This document shows positions 16,757-24,537 of a DNA stretch of 64,000 bases, piece by piece. The stretch lies in assembly GCF_040496035.1 (NCBI RefSeq), contig NZ_JBEPJZ010000002.1, positions 248,001 through 312,000 on the forward strand, given 5' to 3'. Positions within the stretch are counted from its first letter, which is position 1. Each line of letters opens with the position of its first letter. Position numbers and translations under genes: made by a program. Under the pieces are notes generated by a model, which saw only the letters and a list, made by a program, of their open reading frames with translations, had not been told where the DNA came from and did no database searches. Source of the stretch: Agromyces sp. SYSU T00194 (GTDB lineage Bacteria; Actinomycetota; Actinomycetes; Actinomycetales; Microbacteriaceae).

Positions 16757-17758
16757 CTACCCGTCGTCGGCGGTGCGCCTCTGCGCCAGCTCCGCGGAGG
16801 CGCTCGCCTCGCGGACGCGCTTGCGCAGCGCCTTGTCGCTGACGTTCCGCTCGCCGAGCGCGCCCGGCGTCCACGCCTCGACGTCCTCGTCGCTGAAGTC
16901 GGACTTCGATGCGCGGCGCTTGAGGTCGGGCAGCACGACGCCGGGAGCGAGGCGCCGCGCCGTGATGAGGAACCCGGTGTGCGCGACCATCCGGTGGTCG
17001 GGCCGCACCGCGAGACCCTCGACGTGCCAGCCGCGCACCATGGTCTCGCTCGACGCCGGGTTGGTGTAGCCGCCGGTCGCGCGGATGGCCTCGGCGACAC
17101 GCGACAGCTGCGTGGCGGTGGCCACGTAGCAGAGCAGCACGCCGCCGGGCTTCAGCGCGGCCGAGACGGCGTCGAGGGTCTCCCACGGCGCGAGCATGTC
17201 GAGCACGACGCGGTCGACGGATGCCTCGGGGGCGGTCTCCGGCAGGGTGTGCGCGAGGTCCCCGGCGGTGACGCTCCAGTTCGACGGCACCTCGCCGAAG
17301 TAGGTCTGCACGTTGCCGCGCGCGACGTCGGCGAACTCCTCGCGGCGCTCGAACGACAGCAGCCGCCCGCCCGAGCCGATCGCGCGCAGCAGCCAGAGCG
17401 ACAGCGCTCCGGAGCCGACTCCCGCCTCGACGACGGTCGCCCCGGGGAAGATGTCGGCCTGCGCGAGGATCTGCGCGGCGTCCTTCGGGTAGACGATCGC
17501 GGCGCCGCGCGGCATCGACATGACGAAGTCGGCGAGCAGCGGCCGCAGCGCCAGGTACTCGATGCCGGCCTGGTTGACGACCACCGAGCCGTCGGGCAGC
17601 CCGATCAGGTCGTCGTGGGCGATCCCGCCCTTGTGCGAGTGGAACACCTTGCCCGGTTCGAGCGTGATGGTGTGCAGCCGGCCCTTGGGGCCGGTCAGCT
17701 GCACGCGGTCGCCGACGGTGAAGGGCCCGCTGGGCTGGGGGGCGGATGCGGCGCTCAT
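16757..17758 (-). CDS. trmI: tRNA (adenine-N1)-methyltransferase TrmI
   Basis: A 333-residue class I SAM methyltransferase. The N-terminal beta-domain (FTVGDRVQLTGPKGRLHTITLEPG) is followed by a Rossmann domain with motif I VVEAGVGSGALSLWLL near residue 110, FERREEF and VVLDMLAPWE. TrmI makes m1A58 in the T-loop of tRNA. The C-terminal about 50 residues are a charged extension (RRASKSDFSDEDVEAWTPG). The start ATG 17758 overlaps the stop of the HAD gene (ATGA), so they are coupled. The mycobacterial orthologue Rv2118c borders the proteasome locus. Confidence 0.93.
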   Translation of the reverse strand: MSAASAPQPSGPFTVGDRVQLTGPKGRLHTITLEPGKVFHSHKGGIAHDDLIGLPDGSVVVNQAGIEYLALRPLLADFVMSMPRGAAIVYPKDAAQILAQADIFPGATVVEAGVGSGALSLWLLRAIGSGGRLLSFERREEFADVARGNVQTYFGEVPSNWSVTAGDLAHTLPETAPEASVDRVVLDMLAPWETLDAVSAALKPGGVLLCYVATATQLSRVAEAIRATGGYTNPASSETMVRGWHVEGLAVRPDHRMVAHTGFLITARRLAPGVVLPDLKRRASKSDFSDEDVEAWTPGALGERNVSDKALRKRVREASASAELAQRRTADDG

Positions 17759-18435
17759 GCGTGCTCCCCCGTGCGCGCGGCTGCGAAGACGGCGACCAGG
17801 TCGTCGACCGTGCGGCCGCCGAGGCTCGGCCAGCGCTCGTGCGCGGGCTCGTCGTCGAGCGGGAGGATGTGCGGCACGCCCATGGTCACGGCGCCCGAGG
17901 CCATGGCGGCGGCGAGGCCCGTCGGCGAGTCCTCGACGGCGAGGCAGTCCTCGATCGCCACGCCCAACAGCTCGGCGGCGCGCAGGTAGGGCTCGGGGTG
18001 CGGCTTCGCGTGCGTCACCGCGTCGCCCGTGACGATCGCGTCGAAGGCCGGGAAGCCCATGGCCGCGACCACGTCGTCGGCCATCGAGCGGATCGACATG
18101 GTCACGAGGGCGGTGCGGATGCCCCGCTCGCGCAGCGCCTGCAGCAGCTCGCGGGCGCCGGGCTGCCACGGCACGCCCTCGGACGCCAGCAGGCCCCGCA
18201 CCTGGTCGGTCAGCCCGTGCACGATGCGGTCCTCGGGCAGGTCGACGCCGTACCCCTGCAGGATGCGCGCCGACGGCCAGAGCCCGCTGCCGACCAGTGC
18301 GAGCGCGTCCTCCTGGGTCCAGGTGCCGCCGAACGACTCGACCAGCTCCGTCTCCGCGCGGATCCAGTACGGCTCGGTGTCGACGAGGGTGCCGTCCATG
18401 TCCCAGAGGACCGCGGCGGGTAGGGCTTCGCTCAC
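17755..18435 (-). CDS. HAD family hydrolase, beta-phosphoglucomutase-like
   Basis: A 226-residue HAD phosphatase with motif I DMDGTLVDTEP near residue 12, motif II TMS (near 112), motif III Lys in HAKPHPEPYL and motif IV VEDSPTGLAAAMASG. The alpha-helical cap between motifs I and II is the subfamily I type seen in phosphoglycolate phosphatase and beta-phosphoglucomutase-like enzymes; the substrate cannot be read from sequence. The start is placed at GTG 18435, because TAGACT (18444-18449, minus strand) lies 8 nt upstream with no SD, a leaderless arrangement. A TTG three codons earlier overlaps that hexamer. Confidence 0.85.
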   Translation of the reverse strand: MSEALPAAVLWDMDGTLVDTEPYWIRAETELVESFGGTWTQEDALALVGSGLWPSARILQGYGVDLPEDRIVHGLTDQVRGLLASEGVPWQPGARELLQALRERGIRTALVTMSIRSMADDVVAAMGFPAFDAIVTGDAVTHAKPHPEPYLRAAELLGVAIEDCLAVEDSPTGLAAAMASGAVTMGVPHILPLDDEPAHERWPSLGGRTVDDLVAVFAAARTGEHA

Positions 18436-18460
18436 GACCGTCAAGTCTACGTGCAGCGCC

Positions 18461-18499
18461 TATTGTGGACCTGAGGGCGGCGCGAGCCGCCCGGAGGGG
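18461..18499 (+). promoter_or_regulatory. PAC2 gene promoter and 5'-end GNRA stem-loop
   Basis: TATTGT at 18461-18466 is a likely -10, back to back with the HAD gene promoter. Transcription would begin near 18473. The first structure is a perfect 7-bp stem (GGGCGGC 18475-18481 with GCCGCCC 18486-18492) closed by a GCGA tetraloop, directly followed by GGAGGGG at 18493-18499. Confidence 0.5.
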
Positions 18500-18513
18500 A
18501 ACGCGCGGGCGTA

Positions 18514-19431
18514 GTGGCAGACGAACACGGGATCAACGGCGGCAGGATCCTCGTCGTGGCCTTCGAGGGCTGGAACGACGCCGGCGAGGCCGCGTCGGGA
18601 GCGGCGCAGGCCGTGATCGACCACCTCGACCTCGTCGAGATCGGCGCGGTCGACCCCGAGCTCTACTACGACTACCAGTTCACCCGTCCGACCGTCGCGA
18701 TGGGCGACGACGGCGTGCGCCGGCTCACCTGGCCGGGCGCCCGCCTGCTCGGCCCCGCTCCGGGCGCACCCGACGACGAGGACGACGAGCGCGTGACCGG
18801 GCCGGGCGCCGACCAGGTGCACGTGCTGATCGGCGCCGAGCCCGCGCGCACCTGGAAGGGCTTCGCCTCCGAGATCATCGACGGCGCGCTGTCCGCGGGC
18901 ATCGAGGTCGTCGTCTTCCTCGGCGCGATGCTCGCCGACGCGCCGCACACGCGCCCGCTCTCGGTGTTCGTCTCGAGCGACAACCCGGAGGTGCGCGACG
19001 AGCTCGGCATCGACCGGCCGAGCTACGAGGGGCCCGTCGGCATCCTCAGCGTGCTCTCCGACGCCGCGGAGCGCGCGGGCATCCCGACCCTGTCGCTCTG
19101 GGCCTCGGTGCCGCACTACGTGCACAACTCGCCGTCGCCGAAGGCCGTGCTCGCGCTGCTGTCGAAGCTCGAGGAGATCACCGGGCTCAGCGTGCCGCGC
19201 GGCTCCCTGGAGTCGGATGCCGCGGCCTGGGAGGCGGGCGTGGATGCGCTCGCCGCCGACGACGAGGACATGGCCGCCTACATCGAGCAGCTCGAGCAGG
19301 CGCGCGACACCGTCGACTCCCCCGAGGCGAGCGGCGAGGCCATCGCGCAGGAGTTCGAGCGCTACCTCAGGCGGCGCGGGGACGGACCCGGCGACACCCG
19401 CGGCGAGCAGCCCTGGCGGCCGCGCGACTGA
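18514..19431 (+). CDS. PAC2 family protein
   Basis: A 305-residue protein of the PAC2 (proteasome assembly chaperone 2-like) family, recognised by ILVVAFEGWNDAGEAASGA at the N-terminus, DYQFTRP, the central EIIDGALSAGIEVVVFLGAMLADAPHTRP and SLWASVPHYVHNSPSPKAVLALL. The orthologue in mycobacteria (Rv2125) sits in the wider proteasome region, but its function is unknown and no proteasome gene is present here. Start GTG 18514; the only good SD (GGAGGGG) is 14 nt upstream, unusually far, just after a stem-loop. The C-terminus is acidic and probably disordered. Confidence 0.88.
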   Translation: MADEHGINGGRILVVAFEGWNDAGEAASGAAQAVIDHLDLVEIGAVDPELYYDYQFTRPTVAMGDDGVRRLTWPGARLLGPAPGAPDDEDDERVTGPGADQVHVLIGAEPARTWKGFASEIIDGALSAGIEVVVFLGAMLADAPHTRPLSVFVSSDNPEVRDELGIDRPSYEGPVGILSVLSDAAERAGIPTLSLWASVPHYVHNSPSPKAVLALLSKLEEITGLSVPRGSLESDAAAWEAGVDALAADDEDMAAYIEQLEQARDTVDSPEASGEAIAQEFERYLRRRGDGPGDTRGEQPWRPRD

Positions 19432-19509
19432 GCGTCGCCACCGGGGCATGCGCTCGTCGACCGCGGCGCCGGCTCGGGGGCATCCGCTCGCCCCGTGCGG
19501 GAACCGCCG

Positions 19510-20328
19510 TCAGGCGTCGATCGTGCCCGTCGCGAGCAGCACCATGATCGTGCCGCCGAGCAGCACCCGGTAGATCACGAACGGCAGGAAGCTGCGCTTG
19601 GAGATGTAGCTCATGAAGAACGCGATCACGAGGAGCGCGACCACGAACGCGACGAGCGTCGCAGCGGCCGTCTCGACCGGGCCGTAGACGCCCGGCTCGC
19701 CCCAGCTCTTGAACAGCTGGTAGAAGCCCGAGCCGAACACCGCGGGGATCGCCAGCAGGAACGCGTAGCGGGCCGCCGCGGCGCGCTCGTAGCCCATGAG
19801 GAGCCCCGCGGTGATGGTGCCGCCCGAGCGCGAGACGCCCGGGATGAGCGCGAGCGCCTGCGCGAACCCGTAGATGATGCCGTGCCCGTAGGTGAGGTCG
19901 TCGAGCCCCCGGCGCTTCGCGCCGATCCAGTCGGCGATGCCGAGCAGGATGCCGAAGACGATGAGGGTCGTGGCGACGATCCAGAGCGAGCGCAGCGTGG
20001 TCTCGATCTGGTCCTGGAAGATCAGGCCGAGCACCACGATCGGGATCGAGCCGAGGATGATCAGCCAACCCATGCGCGCGTCGGGGTCGTTGCGGGGCAC
20101 GCGTCCCCAGAGCGCGAGCCACCAGCGCGAGACGATGCGCACGATGTCGCGCCAGAAGAAGACGACGACCGCCGCCTCGGTGCCGATCTGCACGATCGCC
20201 GTGAATGCCGCGCCCGGGTCGGCCGCGTTCGGCAGGAACTCGCCGAGGATGCGCAGGTGCGCGCTGGAGGAGATCGGCAGGAACTCGGTGAGCCCCTGCA
20301 CGAGTCCGAGGATCAGCGCTTCGATCAT
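19510..20328 (-). CDS. uppP: Undecaprenyl-diphosphatase
   Basis: A 272-residue integral membrane phosphatase of the BacA/UppP family. The two signature regions are present: [18 protein letters not shown] near residues 8-25 and [17 protein letters not shown] near 163-180, with Glu, Ser and Arg of the active site. It recycles undecaprenyl pyrophosphate to the monophosphate carrier lipid for peptidoglycan and other wall polymers. Seven to eight hydrophobic segments are seen. ATG 20328 lies 58 bp after the M20 peptidase stop, so the two may share a transcript. AAGGTGAG about 8 nt upstream is a moderate ribosome site. Confidence 0.96.
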   Translation of the reverse strand: MIEALILGLVQGLTEFLPISSSAHLRILGEFLPNAADPGAAFTAIVQIGTEAAVVVFFWRDIVRIVSRWWLALWGRVPRNDPDARMGWLIILGSIPIVVLGLIFQDQIETTLRSLWIVATTLIVFGILLGIADWIGAKRRGLDDLTYGHGIIYGFAQALALIPGVSRSGGTITAGLLMGYERAAAARYAFLLAIPAVFGSGFYQLFKSWGEPGVYGPVETAAATLVAFVVALLVIAFFMSYISKRSFLPFVIYRVLLGGTIMVLLATGTIDA

Positions 20329-20386
20329 GCCGGGCTCACCTTCCGCCCCGCGCGGCGGGGCCGCGTGTCGTTGCGGTGGGGATCGC

Positions 20387-21715
20387 TCAGTAGTCGAGCA
20401 GCAGGTCCTGCAGGACCCTGCTCCCGAAGACTAGTGCGTCCAGCGGCACCCGCTCGTCCACCCCGTGGAACATGGCCGGGAAGTCGAGGTCGGCGGGCAG
20501 CCGGAGCGGCGCGAAGCCGTAGCCGGCGATGCCGAGGCGGCTGAGCGCCTTGTTGTCGGTGCCGCCCGAGAGCAGGTACGGGAAGACCGGCACGCCCGGG
20601 TCGTGGTGCTCGAGCGTCGCCTTCACGGCGTCGACGAGCGGGCCGCTGAACGGGGTCTCGAGCCCGACGTCGCGCACGACCGTCTCGATCTCGATGTCGT
20701 CGCCGACGATCTCGCGCACGCGGGCGAGCACGGCGTCCTCCTCGCCGGGGAGCGTGCGGATGTCGATCAGCGCCTCGGCGCGGTCGGGGATGACGTTGTG
20801 CTTGTAGCCCGCGGTCAGCAGCGTGGGGTTCGTGGTGGTGCGCAGGGTCGCGCTGAGGAAGCCCGCCGCCGAGGTGCGCAGGACGAGCTCGTCGGGCGAG
20901 ACCTGCTGCGGGTCGGCGCCCGTCACCCGGGCGATCTCGGCGAGCAGCGCACGCGTCGTGTCGACCAGGTGCAGTGGCCACTCCTCGCGACCGAGGGCTG
21001 CGACCGCCTCGGCGAGGCGGGTGATCGCGTTCTCGCGCACGAGCCGGGAGCCGTGCGCGGCGGGTCCGCGGGCGACCAGGCGGATCCAGACCAGCGCCTT
21101 CTCCCCCGTCTGCAGCAGGTAGGCGCGCTCGCCGCCGAGGTGCACCGAGTAGCCGCCGACCTCGCTGATCGCCTCGGTCGCACCGGCGAACACCTCCGGG
21201 TGGTGGTCGACCATCCAGCTCGAGCCGAAGAGGCCGCCCGCCTCCTCGTCGGCGAAGAACGCCAGCACCAGCTCGCGCTCGGGCTGCCGGCCCGAGGCGA
21301 GGATGTCGCCGACGGCCGTGAGGATCATGGCGTCCATGTCCTTCATGTCGACCGCTCCCCTGCCCCAGAGCAGGCCGTCGCGCACCTCGCCCGCGAACGG
21401 GTCGACGCTCCAGTTGCGCGGGTCGGCGGGCACCACGTCGAGGTGTCCGTGCACCACGAGTGCGGGCTTGTCGGGGTTCGCGCCCGGCACGCGGGCGACC
21501 ACGCTCGTGCGCCCCGGTGCGGCGTCGAACAGCCGGGGCTCGAGGCCCATCGCCGACAGGTGCGCCTCGACGTACTCGGCCGCCTCGGTCTCTCCCTCGG
21601 AACGCCCCTCACCGTGGTTCGTGGTGTCGAACCGGATCAGGTCGCGGGCGATCCGGACGGTCGGCTCGAGCGCGTCGGTGCCGGTGGGGACGGGGTGCTC
21701 GGATGCCTCGGACAT
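20387..21715 (-). CDS. M20/M28 family zinc dipeptidase/deacylase
   Basis: A 442-residue M20 metallohydrolase. Metal and catalytic motifs are [13 protein letters not shown] (first His and Asp), [15 protein letters not shown] (bridging Asp), [12 protein letters not shown] (catalytic Glu-Glu) and a late [21 protein letters not shown]; the lid domain lies in the middle. Substrate could be a dipeptide or an N-acyl amino acid. ATG 21715 is preceded at 7 nt by TAGCGT (21723-21728, minus strand) and by no SD, suggesting a leaderless mRNA. Frames open further upstream overlap the tRNA-Leu gene and are rejected as coding. Confidence 0.9.
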   Translation of the reverse strand: MSEASEHPVPTGTDALEPTVRIARDLIRFDTTNHGEGRSEGETEAAEYVEAHLSAMGLEPRLFDAAPGRTSVVARVPGANPDKPALVVHGHLDVVPADPRNWSVDPFAGEVRDGLLWGRGAVDMKDMDAMILTAVGDILASGRQPERELVLAFFADEEAGGLFGSSWMVDHHPEVFAGATEAISEVGGYSVHLGGERAYLLQTGEKALVWIRLVARGPAAHGSRLVRENAITRLAEAVAALGREEWPLHLVDTTRALLAEIARVTGADPQQVSPDELVLRTSAAGFLSATLRTTTNPTLLTAGYKHNVIPDRAEALIDIRTLPGEEDAVLARVREIVGDDIEIETVVRDVGLETPFSGPLVDAVKATLEHHDPGVPVFPYLLSGGTDNKALSRLGIAGYGFAPLRLPADLDFPAMFHGVDERVPLDALVFGSRVLQDLLLDY

Positions 21716-21798
21716 GCCCCACACGCTACCCCGGATGCCGCGCGGCGATCGGCCCGGGGCATCCGCCTGCATGGTTCGGCGCACCGTTCGATCCGTGG

Positions 21799-21804
21799 TA
21801 ATGT
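21799..21804 (+). promoter_or_regulatory. tRNA-Leu promoter -10
   Basis: TAATGT at 21799-21804 lies 42 bp upstream of the mature tRNA 5' end in a 130-bp gene-free gap. It is the best -10 match there; the -35 is weak. Confidence 0.45.
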
Positions 21805-21845
21805 CTTCTCTCGGGCCTGCGGGAGATCGCGGGTTCGCAACACAC

Positions 21846-21931
21846 GCGCGGGTGGCGGAATTGGCAGACGCGCTAGCTTGAGGTGCTAGTGCCCGTATTA
21901 GGGCGTGGGGGTTCAAGTCCCCCCTCGCGCA
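21846..21931 (+). tRNA. tRNA-Leu (anticodon GAG)
   Basis: An 86-nt class II tRNA. Acceptor GCGCGGG (21846-21852) pairs with CTCGCGC (21924-21930), and the discriminator is A at 21931. The anticodon stem CTAGC/GCTAG encloses TTGAGGT, with anticodon GAG at 21880-21882. A long variable arm (GTGCCCGTATTAGGGCGT region) is present, and the T-arm GGGGG-TTCAAGT-CCCCC is intact. It reads CUC and CUU codons. CCA is not encoded. It is followed at once by a strong terminator, so it is a single-gene unit. Confidence 0.97.
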
Positions 21932-21940
21932 CGGTGTGAG

Positions 21941-21968
21941 AACGGCCGGATCGGATGATCCGGCCGTT
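21941..21968 (+). terminator. tRNA-Leu terminator
   Basis: A perfect 12-bp stem, AACGGCCGGATC (21941-21952) with its complement at 21957-21968 and a GGAT loop, then a T-containing tail (CGTCGTTTGT). It begins 10 bp after the tRNA end. Confidence 0.85.
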
Positions 21969-22034
21969 CGTCGTTTGTGCGGCTGATCCCGTTTCGGGGG
22001 CTTCCCCATCGAGCGTGCGCCCCTGTTCGCGGTC

Positions 22035-22094
22035 GAGGGCCGGTTCTTCGCCTGAGGGCGAAAGCTTCAGCCCTCAGGCGAAGAAACGGCCCTC
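22035..22094. repeat. 25-bp near-perfect inverted repeat between tRNA-Leu and imuA
   Basis: Arms 22035-22059 and 22070-22094 pair over 25 positions with a single mismatch, enclosing the 10-base loop GAAAGCTTCA. It is far longer than the other hairpins in the window and is not next to a gene end: the tRNA already has its own terminator 66 bp earlier, and the next gene starts 122 bp later. It might be a second terminator insulating the SOS cassette, or a small repeat element. I see no second copy in this window. Confidence 0.7.
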
Positions 22095-22182
22095 AGACCT
22101 CTCATTCGGGCGCGACGTACTCGATGTGGGTGGGTGCCGGTTCGGTGGTGTCGAGTGGCGCGGGACGAGTGGCATCCGCCGC

Positions 22183-22211
22183 TTGACTCATTCGAACATA
22201 CGTTCGAACAT
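22183..22211 (+). promoter_or_regulatory. SOS (LexA) box and promoter of the imuA-imuB-dnaE2 cassette
   Basis: TCGAAC-ATAC-GTTCGA at 22192-22207 is a perfect match to the actinobacterial LexA box and extends to an 18-bp palindrome (22191-22208). It lies between a -35 hexamer TTGACT (22183-22188) and a 17-bp-spaced GAACAT (22206-22211), so LexA would block the promoter directly. The GTG start of imuA is 5 nt after the -10, so the transcript is likely leaderless or nearly so. Confidence 0.9.
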
Positions 22212-22216
22212 GGGGT

Positions 22217-22969
22217 GTGGCACTCACCGCTCCCCTCCGGCCGTCCCGCGTCTCCGCGGGCGAGGCCCGCGAACGCGCCGACGCGCTGCGCGCACGCATC
22301 GCCGACATGCAGTCGACCAGGCTCGAGGGGCGGGCGATCCCGACACTGCCGGCGCTGCACGACCTGCTGCCCGGCGGGGTGCTGCGCGAGGGCGGCGCGT
22401 ACGGGGTCGAGGGGTCGACGAGCCTCGTCATGGCGATGCTCGCCGGTGCGTCGGGGGCCGGGTCGTGGTGCGCCGTCGTCGGCGTGCCGGGGTTCGGCGC
22501 CGAGGCCGCACGGCTCGCGGGACTCGACCTCGACCGGCTCGTGCTCGTGCCCGAACCCGGGCGGCACTGGCTGGCGGTGGTCGCCGCGCTCGTCGACGTG
22601 ATTCCGGTCGTGGCGGTGCGCCCGCCCGAGGCGGTCGGGGCGGCGGATGCCTCGCGGCTCGGCGCCCGGCTGCGCCAGCGCCGTGCGGCGCTCGTGGTCG
22701 ACGGCTCCTGGCCGCAGAGCGAGGTGCAGCTGCGGGTCGCCGAGAGCCGCTGGACCGGGCTCGGCGACGGGCACGGGCGGCTCGCCGCGCGCGAGGCGGT
22801 CGTGACGGCGTCGGGCCGGGGCGGGTTCGGGCGCGCGAGCACCGCGCGGCTGCTGCTGCCGGGCGCGCATGCCGCGGCGGAACGGGTCGACGAGGGTGCG
22901 CTCGGCGACACGGGCGGGCGCGCCGGGGCGGAGCAGGCGCCGGCCCCGCTGCGGAGGGTCGCCGGATGA
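22217..22969 (+). CDS. imuA: ImuA-like RecA-fold protein of the mutasome cassette
   Basis: A 250-residue protein at the head of an SOS-regulated imuA-imuB-dnaE2 cassette. The N-terminal region (LPALHDLLPGGVLREGGAYGVEGSTSLVMAMLAGASGAGSW) resembles the RecA/SulA-like fold with a degenerate P-loop (GVEGSTSL), as in the actinobacterial ImuA' family. Mycobacterial ImuA' works with ImuB to bring DnaE2 to damaged DNA. Start GTG 22217, directly after the SOS-box promoter. Its stop overlaps imuB (ATGA), so translation is coupled. The C-terminal about 30 residues are Ala/Gly-rich and poorly conserved. Confidence 0.87.
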   Translation: MALTAPLRPSRVSAGEARERADALRARIADMQSTRLEGRAIPTLPALHDLLPGGVLREGGAYGVEGSTSLVMAMLAGASGAGSWCAVVGVPGFGAEAARLAGLDLDRLVLVPEPGRHWLAVVAALVDVIPVVAVRPPEAVGAADASRLGARLRQRRAALVVDGSWPQSEVQLRVAESRWTGLGDGHGRLAAREAVVTASGRGGFGRASTARLLLPGAHAAAERVDEGALGDTGGRAGAEQAPAPLRRVAG

Positions 22970-24537
22970 GCGCCGGGCCCGAGGCATCCGACCCCCGGCG
23001 CACCATCGTGGTGTGGTGCCCCGACTGGCCGGTCATCGCGGCCGCACGCGAGGCGGGGCTCTCGCTCGAGTCGCCGCTCGCCCTGGTCGAGAAGGGCCTC
23101 GTGTTCGCCTGCTCGGGCGCGGCACGGCGCGACGGGGTGGCGCGCGGGCTGAAGCTGCGCGAGGCGCAGTACCGCTCCCCCGCGCTCGAGCTGCTCGACT
23201 ACGACGCCGGGCTCGACGCGCGCGCCTTCGAGCCCGTGGTGCGACGGGTCGAGGAGACCACGCCCGGCGTGCAGCTGCTGCGCCCCGGTGCGCTCGCGGT
23301 GCGGGCACGCGGGCCGGTGCGGTACTACGGCGGCGAGGCCGAGGCCGCCGAGGCGCTGCGGGCCGCGGTGGGCGGGTTCGGGCTGCCCGTGCGGGTGGGT
23401 GTCGCCGACGGGCCGTTCGCGGCCGAGCAGGCGGCACGCGCGACCTCGGAGGCGGCGCCGGTGCTGCGGGTCGAGCCGGGCGGGTCGGCCGCGTTCATCG
23501 CGCCGCTGCCCGTGGGCGTGCTCGTCGACCCGCGCACCGCGACGCTGCTGCACCGGCTCGGGGTGCGCCGGCTCGGCGAGTTCGCCGCGCTGCCCGCCGA
23601 CGACGTGCTGCGTCGGTTCGGGCCGACCGGTGCGTTCGCCCACGACCGCGCGGCGGGCCGCGACGGCGCCCGGGTGCTCGCGCGCACGCCACCGCCCGAG
23701 TGGGACGAGCAGGTCGAGTTCGAGCCGCCGCTCGACCGCATCGACCAGCTCGCGTTCGCGTTCCGCACCCGGGCGGAGTCGTTCATCGAGCGCCTCACCG
23801 CGGCGAAGCTCGTCTGCACCGCGGTGCACATCGAGATCGTCGACGACGAGGGCGGCGTCTCGGCGCGCGACTGGCTGCACCCGCGCTGGTTCACGCCGGG
23901 CGACGTGCTCGACCGCATCCGCTGGCAGCTGCAGGGGTCGGGCGGCGCCGACGCGGGGCTGGGCTCGCCGATCGCGCGGGTGCGCGTGCACCCCGAGCGG
24001 CTCGACTCCACGGGCAACCACGAGGAAGGGCTCTGGGGCACCGGCCCCGACGAGCGCGTGCACCACGGGCTCACCCGCGTGCAGGGCATGCTCGGGCACG
24101 AGGGCGTCGTCACCGCGACCATCGGGGGCGGGCGCATGCTCGCCGACCGCGAGGTGCACGTGCCGTGGGGCGACCGGCCGCCCGAGGGGGTGTCCGACCG
24201 CCCCTGGCCCGGGTCGCTGCCCGCGCCGCTGCCCGCGACCGTGTTCCGCGAGCGGGTGGCGGCCGGGCTCGTCGACGCCGACGGCGCCGCGATCACCGTC
24301 GACGAGCGCGGGTCGATCAGCGCACCGCCGGCCGCGTTCACCGTCGCCGGGCTCGCGGCGCCCGGCGGGCCGCGCCGGGTGCGGGCCTGGGCGGGGCCGT
24401 GGCCGGTCGTCGAACGGTGGTGGGACGCCGCGACCGCGCGGCGCGCGCACCGGTTCCAGGTGGTCGACGACGACGGAGCCGCCTGGCTGCTCGTGCGCGA
24501 CGCCGACGAGTGGCGCGCCGAGGCGAGGTACGACTGA
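22966..24537 (+). CDS. imuB: ImuB, Y-family polymerase-like mutasome hub protein
   Basis: A 523-residue Y-family-like protein. It begins with RRTIVVWCPDWPVIAAAREAGL, where true Y-family polymerases have the first catalytic Asp-containing motif. The acidic triad is not conserved, so it is predicted to be catalytically inactive, like mycobacterial ImuB. The helix-hairpin-helix region (LLHRLGVRRLGEFAALPADDVLRRFG) and little-finger-like part (FEPPLDRIDQLAFAFRTRAESFIERL) are present. Its role is to link the beta clamp, ImuA and DnaE2. ATGA overlap with imuA upstream and one-base overlap (TGATG) with dnaE2 downstream place all three in one operon. Confidence 0.9.
   Translation: MSAGPEASDPRRTIVVWCPDWPVIAAAREAGLSLESPLALVEKGLVFACSGAARRDGVARGLKLREAQYRSPALELLDYDAGLDARAFEPVVRRVEETTPGVQLLRPGALAVRARGPVRYYGGEAEAAEALRAAVGGFGLPVRVGVADGPFAAEQAARATSEAAPVLRVEPGGSAAFIAPLPVGVLVDPRTATLLHRLGVRRLGEFAALPADDVLRRFGPTGAFAHDRAAGRDGARVLARTPPPEWDEQVEFEPPLDRIDQLAFAFRTRAESFIERLTAAKLVCTAVHIEIVDDEGGVSARDWLHPRWFTPGDVLDRIRWQLQGSGGADAGLGSPIARVRVHPERLDSTGNHEEGLWGTGPDERVHHGLTRVQGMLGHEGVVTATIGGGRMLADREVHVPWGDRPPEGVSDRPWPGSLPAPLPATVFRERVAAGLVDADGAAITVDERGSISAPPAAFTVAGLAAPGGPRRVRAWAGPWPVVERWWDAATARRAHRFQVVDDDGAAWLLVRDADEWRAEARYD

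Noticed and set aside
20387..22009. N-terminal extension of the M20 peptidase across the tRNA-Leu gene
   Set aside because: The extra 98 codons run antisense through a perfect tRNA; the family start and a leaderless promoter fit ATG 21715.
21846..22094. Integrated element or att site at tRNA-Leu
   Set aside because: No second copy of the tRNA 3' end and no integrase or phage gene in the window.
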